DNA of 64,000 nt from an uncultured beta proteobacterium (GTDB taxonomy: Bacteria; Pseudomonadota; Gammaproteobacteria; Burkholderiales; Rhodocyclaceae): contig CAISOB010000064.1 in NCBI GenBank assembly GCA_903886975.1, positions 1 to 64,000 of the forward strand. The letters are read 5' to 3'. The number at the start of each line of letters is the position of its first letter. The first letter of the stretch is position 1. The notes below the pieces were generated by a model. The model was not told the DNA's origin and made no database searches. It worked only from the letters and a program-made list of their open reading frames with translations. The translations under genes were made by a program, and so were the position numbers. Positions 57,729 through 64,000 of the stretch are shown piece by piece.

Positions 57729-57766
57729 TGCGCGCTTTACTTTGCAATGACTTCAAGGGTTTTATC

Positions 57767-57901
57767 ATGAAACGCACTTACCAACCGTCGGTCATTCGCC
57801 GCAAGCGTACCCACGGCTTTCTCGTTCGTATGGCAACCCGCGGTGGTCGTGCCGTTATTCGTGCTCGTCGCGCCAAGGGCCGTCATCGTTTGGCCGTTTG
57901 A
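57767..57901 (+). CDS. rpmH: 50S ribosomal protein L34
   Basis: The 44-residue, very basic protein starts [18 protein letters not shown] and ends GRHRLAV, a full-length L34. It is the first gene of the rpmH-rnpA-yidD-yidC-mnmE run, with its own strong promoter. Its stop overlaps the TTG start of rnpA as TTGA. Confidence 0.98.
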   Translation: MKRTYQPSVIRRKRTHGFLVRMATRGGRAVIRARRAKGRHRLAV

Positions 57902-58293
57902 TCCTGCATCAGCCTGCGGATCGGCGCGCTGTTCCGGCTGCCGCGTTCAGCAAGAGATACCGACTGACAAAAACGGATGATTTTTCATCCGTTTTTGGTT
58001 TCAGGAAGGCGCTAAAGAGTCCCCATTTCCTGTTACATTACCGCTTTCGAGCGGCTGAAGAAGCGACCGATGCGCGCTTGGGTTTAGTCATCGCGAAGCG
58101 GCTCCTGCGCCGTTCGGTCGATCGAAACTTGGTCCGCCGATTGGCCCGAGAGCATTTCCGTATCATGCGTTGCCGCCTGCCATCGCGCGACTTGATCTTG
58201 CGCCTGGCGGTTAAACCCGAGGAACTTGACCGGCGTGCTCTGGCCGAAGAAATTCAGGGTTTGTTCGGAAAAATGATCTCACCAGAACGATGA
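57898..58293 (+). CDS. rnpA: Ribonuclease P protein component
   Basis: RnpA helps the RNase P RNA mature tRNA 5' ends. The 131-residue basic protein has the family pattern [41 protein letters not shown] and ends in a helix. It appears to start at TTG 57898, overlapping the rpmH stop; this is a weak start that would lower its translation relative to L34. A 12-bp perfect hairpin followed by T-rich sequence lies inside codons 24-33. Confidence 0.95.
   Translation: MILHQPADRRAVPAAAFSKRYRLTKTDDFSSVFGFRKALKSPHFLLHYRFRAAEEATDARLGLVIAKRLLRRSVDRNLVRRLAREHFRIMRCRLPSRDLILRLAVKPEELDRRALAEEIQGLFGKMISPER
57969..57996 (+). terminator. Terminator-like hairpin inside the rnpA coding sequence
   Basis: AAAAACGGATGA (57969-57980), loop TTTT, then TCATCCGTTTTT (57985-57996): a perfect 12-bp inverted repeat with a GC-containing stem and a run of five T, the form of an intrinsic terminator in both directions. 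It lies about 70 bases into rnpA. If it works in part, it would reduce transcription after rpmH and so set the L34 to RnpA ratio. Confidence 0.5.
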
Positions 58294-58297
58294 GCCG

Positions 58298-58507
58298 ATG
58301 AAATTCTTATTCCAGGGCCTGATCCGCATCTACCAGTATGCGTTAAGCCCGCTCCTCGGCAGGCGCTGCCGTTTTTTCCCCAGTTGCTCCGAGTACGCTA
58401 TTGAAGCGGTGGAGAAATACGGCGCGCTCAGGGGCCTCAGCCTCGGTCTGAAACGTCTTTCGCACTGCCACCCATGGAACCCCGGTGGCTTTGATCCCTT
58501 ACCCTGA
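58298..58507 (+). CDS. yidD: Membrane protein insertion efficiency factor YidD
   Basis: The 69-residue protein has the YidD family pattern: IRIYQYALSPLLGRRCRFFP, CSEYAIEAVEKYGALRG and HPWNPGGFDPLP, including the conserved Cys residues. It is a small inner-membrane-associated helper of YidC. It lies between rnpA (four bases) and yidC (23 bases). Confidence 0.97.
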   Translation: MKFLFQGLIRIYQYALSPLLGRRCRFFPSCSEYAIEAVEKYGALRGLSLGLKRLSHCHPWNPGGFDPLP

Positions 58508-58530
58508 AATCTAAATTGCATAGGCAGTAC

Positions 58531-60279
58531 ATGGATAACCGACGCCTGATTCTTCTCGTTGTCTTCTTCTTTTCACTGGTCATGCTCTGGGATGCCTGGC
58601 AAAAATATAACGCGCCCAAGGAAACAGCGCAGACCGCGTCGGCCATCGCAACAAACGGTTCGGCCATTCCCGCGCCATCGATTCCCGCACCGGCGGCGGT
58701 TCCCGTGGCTGTTCCGGCGAGCGCCGCCGCCGTGCCGTCTGTAGCGCCCGCCGTTGTGCCTAGCGGCGAAATCGTGCGCATCAAGACCGATCTCTTCGTC
58801 GCTGACGTAGCGGCCCAAGGGGGCGATATCGTTGGCCTCGAGCTTAGCAATTACAAATCCATCGAGGACGACGACAAGGACAAGACCTTCTCATTGTTCG
58901 AGACCAAGCACCAATACGTCGCACAAAGCGGCCTGATCGGTGAAGGGCTGCCCAATCATAAGACGTTGTACAGCGTCTCCGCTGGCAGCCGCGAGCTCGC
59001 CCCGGAAGCGAAAAGCCTCCAGCTCCGCCTTGAGACGCCGGCCGTTGGCGGCGTCAAGGTAACCAAGGTCTACACCTTCACGCGCGGCAGCTATCTGATC
59101 GATGTCAACTACGAAATCGTCAACGGTGGCCAGAAGCTAATTGCCGCGTATGCTTACTATCAACTGCAGCGAGACACCGTAAATCCCGCTGGCGAAAACC
59201 GCATGGTCAGTACCTTTACCGGTCCGGCGGTTTATACCGAGCAGGACAAATACCAAAAAATTCCCTTCTCGGATATCGAAAAGGACAAGGCGAAATTCAA
59301 CACCAAGGCGGATAACGGCTGGATGGCCATGGTCCAGCACTACTTCGTTTCAGCCTGGATTCCGCCGGAAAAACTGTCGCGCGAATTCTACGTACGCAAG
59401 CTTGGCGGCGGTACCAACCCGACGATCACTGCCGGTATCATCGTGCCGACACCGGTTGCCGCGCCGGGCGCCAAAGCTAGCCTTTCGGTCGAGCTCTACG
59501 CGGGACCGCAAATCCAGTCCACCCTCGATCAGCTCGCCAAGCCGGCCGCTGAAGGCGGAATTGGTGCCCAAGGCCTGCCGTTGGTTGTCGATTATGGCTG
59601 GTTGACGATCGTCGCCGCGCCGATTTTCTGGTGCCTCGAGCTCATCCACAAATTTGTCGGCAACTGGGGTTGGGCGATCATCTTGTTGACCATCTGCATC
59701 AAGCTGATCTTCTTCCCGCTCTCGGCGGCGAGTTACAAGTCGATGGCCAAGATGAAAGCGGTGACGCCGCGCATGACGGCACTGAAGGAGCGCTGCGGCG
59801 ACGACAAGCAAAAGCTCAACATGGAGATGATGAAGCTCTACAAGAGCGAAAAGATCAATCCGCTCGGCGGCTGCCTGCCGATCGTCATCCAGATCCCGGT
59901 GTTCATCGCGCTTTACTGGGCGTTGCTCGGCGCCGTTGAAATGCGTGGCGCGCCCTGGATTGGCTGGATTACCGACCTGTCCGCTCCGGACACTTTGTTT
60001 GGCATCGTCCCATTCCTCAACGCCCCGATCGGTCCTTTGCCCATCATCATGATGGCCACCATGCTGATCCAGACCAAACTCAACCCGAAGCCGCCCGATC
60101 CGATTCAGGCCAAGGTGATGATGATCATGCCCTTCGTTTTTGGCGGAATGTTCTTCTTCTTTCCGTCCGGATTGGTCCTTTACTGGGTCGTCAACAACAC
60201 CCTGTCCATTGCGCAGCAATGGCAGATCACGCGAATGATCGAACGTGGCGGAAAAGCCGCCAACGACGCCAAGGCCTGA
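58531..60279 (+). CDS. yidC: Membrane protein insertase YidC
   Basis: YidC inserts proteins into the inner membrane. The 582-residue protein (E. coli 548) has an N-terminal membrane anchor ([20 protein letters not shown]), an Ala/Pro-rich linker and the large periplasmic domain. The C-terminal insertase part has five membrane segments ([52 protein letters not shown]). ATG 58531 is preferred to one five codons earlier. Its end overlaps the mnmE start by 35 bases. Confidence 0.97.
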   Translation: MDNRRLILLVVFFFSLVMLWDAWQKYNAPKETAQTASAIATNGSAIPAPSIPAPAAVPVAVPASAAAVPSVAPAVVPSGEIVRIKTDLFVADVAAQGGDIVGLELSNYKSIEDDDKDKTFSLFETKHQYVAQSGLIGEGLPNHKTLYSVSAGSRELAPEAKSLQLRLETPAVGGVKVTKVYTFTRGSYLIDVNYEIVNGGQKLIAAYAYYQLQRDTVNPAGENRMVSTFTGPAVYTEQDKYQKIPFSDIEKDKAKFNTKADNGWMAMVQHYFVSAWIPPEKLSREFYVRKLGGGTNPTITAGIIVPTPVAAPGAKASLSVELYAGPQIQSTLDQLAKPAAEGGIGAQGLPLVVDYGWLTIVAAPIFWCLELIHKFVGNWGWAIILLTICIKLIFFPLSAASYKSMAKMKAVTPRMTALKERCGDDKQKLNMEMMKLYKSEKINPLGGCLPIVIQIPVFIALYWALLGAVEMRGAPWIGWITDLSAPDTLFGIVPFLNAPIGPLPIIMMATMLIQTKLNPKPPDPIQAKVMMIMPFVFGGMFFFFPSGLVLYWVVNNTLSIAQQWQITRMIERGGKAANDAKA

Positions 60280-61630
60280 ACGCGCAAGGCCTGCCGCCGG
60301 CCCTGAAACCATCGCCGCGATCGCCACGGCTCCGGGTCGTGGCGGCGTCGGAATCATTCGTGTTTCCGGCCAGCAGATGCTATCGCTGGCCGCGGCGCTG
60401 AGCGGCAAGCAACCACCCCCGCGTGTCGCGACACGTGCCGATTTTCTTGCGGCCGACGGCGATGTCATCGACAGCGGCTTGCTGCTGTATTTTCCCGCCC
60501 CACATTCCTTCACCGGCGAAGAGGTCCTCGAGTTGCAGGCACATGGCGGCCCCGTCGTCATGCAGATGCTCCTCGCGCGCTGTCTGGATCTCGGCGCGCG
60601 CCTGGCCGAACCGGGCGAGTTCACTCGCCGCGCTTACCTCAACGGTAAGCTCGATCTGGCGCAGGCCGAAGCAGTCGCCGACCTGATCGACGCGCAGACA
60701 AGCCGTGCGGCGCGCAGCGCGATGCGTTCGCTGCACGGCGAGTTCTCGAAGGAAATCCACGCCCTGCTCGCGCAGCTCACCGAACTGCGCGCCCTTGTCG
60801 AGGCCAGTCTCGATTTTCCCGACGAAGACATCGATTTTCTTGAAGCGGCCGATGCCTTCGGCCGCGTCGAACGATTGCAGCAGCGGCTCGCCAATATCTT
60901 TGCCCGTGCCCGGCAGGGCAGCCTGCTGCGCGGCGGCTTGCACGTCGTCCTGACTGGGCAGCCCAACGTTGGAAAATCAAGCCTGCTCAATCGCCTGGCC
61001 GGCGACGAACTGGCGATCGTAGCGCCGATGCCCGGTACGACGCGCGACGTCGTACGGGGCACGCTGCAAGTCGAAGGCGTACCGCTGCACGTGATCGACA
61101 CCGCGGGGTTGCGCGACAGCAACGACGAAGTCGAGAAGATCGGCATTGCGCGCACTTGGCGCGAGATCGAACGCGCCGACGTCGTCGTGCTGCTCGTCGA
61201 TGCGCGTAGCGGCGTTGGCGATGCGGAGCGCGCGATTCTCGCCCGGATTCCCGCGCACCTCGCGTGCGTCACCGTCCATAACAAGGTCGATCTTGTCGGA
61301 CGCGCCGCCGAACGCCATGAGGAGGCACTGGGCGTCGCCATCTCGCTCTCCGCAAAATACGGCGATGGCATAGAACTCCTGCGCCAGGAACTCTTACGCA
61401 TCGCTGGCTGGCAGCCGACCGAAGACGTCTTTATCGCACGCGAACGGCATTTGCGTGCTTTGTCCGAAACGCGCGAGCATATCACCGCCGCGCGCGCGCA
61501 ATTGCCGCGGCTTGAACTCTTCGCCGAGGAGTTGCGGTTGGCGCAGGCTGCGCTCGGCACGATCACCGGCGAGTTTTCTGCCGACGATCTGCTCGGCGAG
61601 ATTTTCGGGCGTTTTTGCCTCGGAAAATAA
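60245..61630 (+). CDS. mnmE: tRNA uridine-5-carboxymethylaminomethyl modification GTPase
   Basis: MnmE with MnmG modifies the wobble uridine of several tRNAs. The 461-residue protein has the folate-binding N-terminal domain ([37 protein letters not shown]), and the G domain has [19 protein letters not shown] and NKVDL. The C-terminal motif is RFCLGK with its conserved Cys. Start is GTG 60245 inside yidC. mnmG, often nearby, is not in the window. Confidence 0.97.
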   Translation: MAEKPPTTPRPERARPAAGPETIAAIATAPGRGGVGIIRVSGQQMLSLAAALSGKQPPPRVATRADFLAADGDVIDSGLLLYFPAPHSFTGEEVLELQAHGGPVVMQMLLARCLDLGARLAEPGEFTRRAYLNGKLDLAQAEAVADLIDAQTSRAARSAMRSLHGEFSKEIHALLAQLTELRALVEASLDFPDEDIDFLEAADAFGRVERLQQRLANIFARARQGSLLRGGLHVVLTGQPNVGKSSLLNRLAGDELAIVAPMPGTTRDVVRGTLQVEGVPLHVIDTAGLRDSNDEVEKIGIARTWREIERADVVVLLVDARSGVGDAERAILARIPAHLACVTVHNKVDLVGRAAERHEEALGVAISLSAKYGDGIELLRQELLRIAGWQPTEDVFIARERHLRALSETREHITAARAQLPRLELFAEELRLAQAALGTITGEFSADDLLGEIFGRFCLGK

Positions 61631-61633
61631 GCT

Positions 61634-62407
61634 GTGCCGACCGATTATTCCGTACTCGCCCTCATCTCAGCGACGGCCTTGTTCGCCGGGTTCATCGATT
61701 CGCTGGTCGGCGGCGGCGGGCTGATCCAGATTCCCGTCCTGTTCACGGCGCTGCCGCACGAACTTCCGGCGACCCTCTTCGGCACTAACAAGATCTCAAG
61801 CGTCTTCGGCACCAGCTACGCCGCCGGGCGCTATGCCCGTCGCGTGCAAATTCCATGGCGCACGACCTTGCCCGCCGCACTTTTCGCTTTCGCCTTCTCC
61901 TATCTCGGGGCCATGGCGGTGGCCTGGCTGCCGCGCGAATTCCTGCGCCCGCTGATCCTGGTTCTGCTTGTTGTCTCGGCCGCCTACACCTTCTGGCACA
62001 AGGACTTTGGGGCCATTCATCGGCCTCAATACGATGGGCGGCGCGAACTCGCCTATGCATTGGTCATGGGCGGCGCGATCGGTTTCTACGAAGGATTTTT
62101 CGGGCCCGGCGCGGGCAGCTTCCTGATCTTCTTCTTCATTCGCTTCTTCGGCTTCGACTTCCTGCACGCCTCCGCCGCGGCCAAGGTGGTGAACATCGCG
62201 ACCAATCTCGCGGCCCTCGGCTTCTTCATCCCCAACGGTTTCTACTTGCCGATCGTGGCGTTGGCCATGGCCAGTAGCAACGTGCTCGGCTCGGTCATCG
62301 GCACCCATCTTGCGCTGCGGCACGGCACCGGCTTTGTCCGCCGCGTCTTTCTGCTGGTCGTTTGCGCACTGATCCTGAAATTCGCCTGGGATACCTTCAG
62401 CGGCTAG
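61634..62407 (+). CDS. TSUP family (TauE/SafE) transporter
   Basis: A 257-residue inner-membrane protein with about eight membrane segments. It has the two TSUP/DUF81 repeats: FIDSLVGGGGLIQIPVLF and GTNKISSVFGTSYA in the first, and GFYEGFFGPGAGSFLIFFFI with KVVNIATNLAALGFF in the second. Family members export sulfite, sulfoacetate or related organic anions; the substrate here is unknown. Start GTG 61634 lies three bases after mnmE, so it may share its transcript. Convergent with ubiX. Confidence 0.92.
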   Translation: MPTDYSVLALISATALFAGFIDSLVGGGGLIQIPVLFTALPHELPATLFGTNKISSVFGTSYAAGRYARRVQIPWRTTLPAALFAFAFSYLGAMAVAWLPREFLRPLILVLLVVSAAYTFWHKDFGAIHRPQYDGRRELAYALVMGGAIGFYEGFFGPGAGSFLIFFFIRFFGFDFLHASAAAKVVNIATNLAALGFFIPNGFYLPIVALAMASSNVLGSVIGTHLALRHGTGFVRRVFLLVVCALILKFAWDTFSG

Positions 62408-62410
62408 CGA

Positions 62411-63037
62411 CTATCCGCGGGGCTCTCCGGCGTCGGCATCTCCCCAGCGCCCGATCAGCGCATGCGCGACGCCCAGCTGGTCGAGAATGCGCGCGACGAC
62501 AAAATCAACGAGATCCTCGATCCGCGCCGGATGATGATAGAAGCCGGGATTGGGCGGCAGTATCACCGCGCCGCAGCGCGCCAGACGCAGCATGTTTTCG
62601 AGGTGCAGCGCCGATAGCGGAGTCTCGCGCGGCACCAGGATCAACTTGCGCCCTTCCTTGAGTACGACGTCGGCAGCGCGTTCGATCAAATTGCTCGCCA
62701 GCCCTTGGGCAATCGCCGCCAGCGTTCCCATCGTGCATGGGCAGACGACCATCGCCTCGGGCGGGTTGGACCCGCTGGCGACCGGCGCAAACCACTCTTC
62801 GCGACCATATACGGTTAGCGTTCCGGGCAGTGCAGCGTAGCGTTGACGAAAATAGGCCTGCGCTTCGCTGGCCCGCGCTGGCAAGTCCAACGTCATTTCC
62901 TGGCGGGCGACGACCTGCGCGACCTGCGAATAAAGCAGCTGCACCCGAGAGCCGGCTTCGAGCAGGCATTCGAGCAGGCGCACGCCATAGGGCATTCCCG
63001 AGGCGCCGGTAAATGCGAGACAAACGGTCTTGGACAT
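62411..63037 (-). CDS. ubiX: Flavin prenyltransferase
   Basis: UbiX makes the prenylated FMN cofactor for UbiD-type decarboxylases, including the one in ubiquinone synthesis. The 208-residue protein has the N-terminal GASGMPYGVRLLE, the catalytic Ser/Asp region CPCTMGTLAAIAQGLASNLIERAADV and REGRKLILVPRETPLS-like KEGRKLILVPRETPLS. Length is normal. It follows the Gx-transporter gene with three bases between. Confidence 0.95.
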   Translation of the reverse strand: MSKTVCLAFTGASGMPYGVRLLECLLEAGSRVQLLYSQVAQVVARQEMTLDLPARASEAQAYFRQRYAALPGTLTVYGREEWFAPVASGSNPPEAMVVCPCTMGTLAAIAQGLASNLIERAADVVLKEGRKLILVPRETPLSALHLENMLRLARCGAVILPPNPGFYHHPARIEDLVDFVVARILDQLGVAHALIGRWGDADAGEPRG

Positions 63038-63040
63038 GTA

Positions 63041-63592
63041 CTACCCCGTGACCTTGGCCGCCGCGCTAACCGGCTCAGCCGGGATTTCGGCGAGCAGTCG
63101 AGCGGCGATGAGTCCGTTGATGATACCGAAAGCGAGCGCCGCCGAGGCGAGAAAAGGCGCGAGGTAAAAAACGCCGTTATGCGGAATGAGCCACAGTCGC
63201 GCCAGCAGTAGCTGGCCGCCGATGTGCGCGAAAGCCGCTAGGATGCTCCAGCTAACGGGTCCGAACCAGCGCCTGGGTAAGCGAATTGCGAGACCGAGAA
63301 CGAGCAGGCTGAGCAGCGCACCGGTCAAACTCATGAAGAAGCCGGGCGCCAGAAACTGGCCGAGCATGAGGCCGCCGGCGATGACCCGCAGCACGCTGAC
63401 CCAGGCTGCGGTCGCCCAACCGTAGCGCGCCAGGACAATCAGGGTCACGATGTTCGCAAGGCCCGGCTTGACGCCGGGCAGCGGCAGCGGAATCGCCGCA
63501 TCGATCAAGGCCAGGGCGATGGCTGCCGCGGCGAGATGCGCAATGCGGTGATCCTCGGGTGTCGTGGTCAGCTCAATAACTGAGCGAGTCAT
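63041..63592 (-). CDS. Gx transporter family membrane protein
   Basis: A 183-residue membrane protein with about five hydrophobic segments. LPGVKPGLANIVTLIVLARYG is the hallmark of the family once called heptaprenyl diphosphate synthase component I, now Gx transporters, which share the ECF S-component-like fold. ATG 63592 is chosen; a reading to 63655 adds an unconserved basic stretch. It overlaps the NusG-II gene by 20 bases. In other bacteria this pair accompanies ApbE flavin transferases in flavin-dependent extracytosolic electron transfer loci. Confidence 0.88.
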   Translation of the reverse strand: MTRSVIELTTTPEDHRIAHLAAAAIALALIDAAIPLPLPGVKPGLANIVTLIVLARYGWATAAWVSVLRVIAGGLMLGQFLAPGFFMSLTGALLSLLVLGLAIRLPRRWFGPVSWSILAAFAHIGGQLLLARLWLIPHNGVFYLAPFLASAALAFGIINGLIAARLLAEIPAEPVSAAAKVTG

Positions 63593-63947
63593 AGGCCTCC
63601 TTGCGACCCTGCACCTGCACGCTGACCTGATTCGGTGCGCAAATGGCGATTTCACCGGCCTTGGCCAGCCAACCTTGATGCACGCAGTACTGATGCGGAC
63701 CGGGATCGGAAACGACGCGAACCCGCCGCTGATTGACGACGATGCGCGTGATGCCGAGCGGGCCCGGAACAGCGATCTCGCGGTCTCGCGCGAGATCGAG
63801 CTCGGCGAAAAGCTCGCCCCCGCGCTTGATCACGGCTTTCTCGGCAAAGCCGCCTTGCCAGGCCAGAGGAAAGGATACGACACAGATGATCGCGCCGAGC
63901 GCCGTCAGCAGCCAGTCGCCAGGCTTGAACAGCGCCAGCCAGCGCAT
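63573..63947 (-). CDS. NusG domain II-containing exported protein
   Basis: A 124-residue protein with one N-terminal membrane anchor (DWLLTALGAIICVVSFPLAW) followed by a beta-rich NusG domain II-type module. The C-terminal segment QYCVHQGWLAKAGEIAICAPNQ, with two Cys residues, is typical of this stand-alone family. ATG 63947 is used rather than TTG 63950. It overlaps the stop of the gene upstream (TGATG) and the Gx gene downstream, so the three are coupled. Confidence 0.85.
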   Translation of the reverse strand: MRWLALFKPGDWLLTALGAIICVVSFPLAWQGGFAEKAVIKRGGELFAELDLARDREIAVPGPLGITRIVVNQRRVRVVSDPGPHQYCVHQGWLAKAGEIAICAPNQVSVQVQGRKEAYDSLSY

Positions 63948-64000
63948 CAAGGCGCGTCGCTCGGTGCCGGTGGCAGCTCGCGGTGCCGGACCAGCACACG
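63947..64000 (-). CDS. 3' end of an upstream gene, cut by the window edge
   Basis: Only the last 17 codons are present, reading RVLVRHRELPPAPSDAP before TGA, which overlaps the NusG-II start. The family cannot be told from this tail. From the neighbours, an ApbE-type FAD:protein FMN transferase is a reasonable guess, but it is a guess. Confidence 0.45.
   Translation of the reverse strand, partial: RVLVRHRELPPAPSDAP

Noticed and set aside
59350..60624. A 424-codon minus-strand frame across yidC and mnmE
   Set aside because: It is antisense to two conserved genes with intact motifs; the product is rich in Arg, Asp and His without a family.
60634..61566. A 310-codon minus-strand frame
   Set aside because: Antisense to mnmE; the Ser/Arg-rich product is a typical high-G+C shadow.

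Overview
The window looks like a chromosomal stretch of a betaproteobacterium, most likely of the Rhodocyclaceae/Azonexaceae type. This rests on high G+C coding sequence, the order rsmB / DUF4390 protein / ntrY / ntrX, a DUF1840 gene, paired priA and hemE, and the replication block rpmH-dnaA-dnaN-gyrB. The genus is not resolved. Most of the window is ordinary core genome; accessory DNA is confined to the first 4 kb and to one catabolic locus at 21.8-31.3 kb.

Region by region: (1) 1-4027 is the end of an integrated element of lower G+C. It holds the 3' fragment of an AAA_13-type ATPase, an HNH-like protein, an AlpA-like regulator and a P4-type integrase abutting tRNA-Gly(CCC). (2) 4.2-6.9 kb holds purT and an atypical hflX. 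(3) 7.0-12.2 kb is a compact minus-strand molybdenum cofactor operon, moaA-moaC-moaD-moaE-mobB-mobA-moeA-mog. (4) 12.4-21.7 kb holds a BenE-type transporter, a membrane PAS-GGDEF-EAL protein, PLD-type phosphatidylserine synthase, a two-component system divergent from an EF-hand protein, a cell-wall amidase and a DUF1840 gene. (5) 21.8-31.3 kb is a nine-gene minus-strand locus: FadR-type repressor, complete Opp/Dpp-type ABC importer, N-acetylneuraminate lyase-like aldolase, AGE-type epimerase and PfkB kinase. It reads as a sialic-acid (or related nonulosonate) uptake and degradation operon, with a 14-bp inverted-repeat operator over its promoter.

(6) 31.8-46.9 kb carries an MFS transporter, a UBP-type zinc finger protein, priA, hemE, ntrX (with a decayed AAA+ domain), ntrY, a DUF4390 protein, rsmB, a cation efflux protein with an altered metal site, an S1/P1 nuclease, htpX, fmt and def. 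(7) 47.1-60.3 kb is the replication-origin neighbourhood: a LysM protein, dprA, topB, gyrB flanked by two perfect parS sites, dnaN, a DnaA-box cluster that is the likely oriC, dnaA, rpmH, rnpA (with a terminator-like hairpin inside its coding sequence), yidD and yidC. (8) 60.2-64.0 kb holds mnmE, a TSUP transporter, ubiX and a Gx-transporter/NusG-II pair that continues past the window edge.

The strongest candidates for something little described are the eukaryote-like NAL + AGE + PfkB + Opp-type transporter locus with its operator, the hairpin inside rnpA, the NtrX homologue without ATPase motifs, and the Gx/NusG-II pair. No CRISPR array, rRNA or complete insertion sequence was seen.
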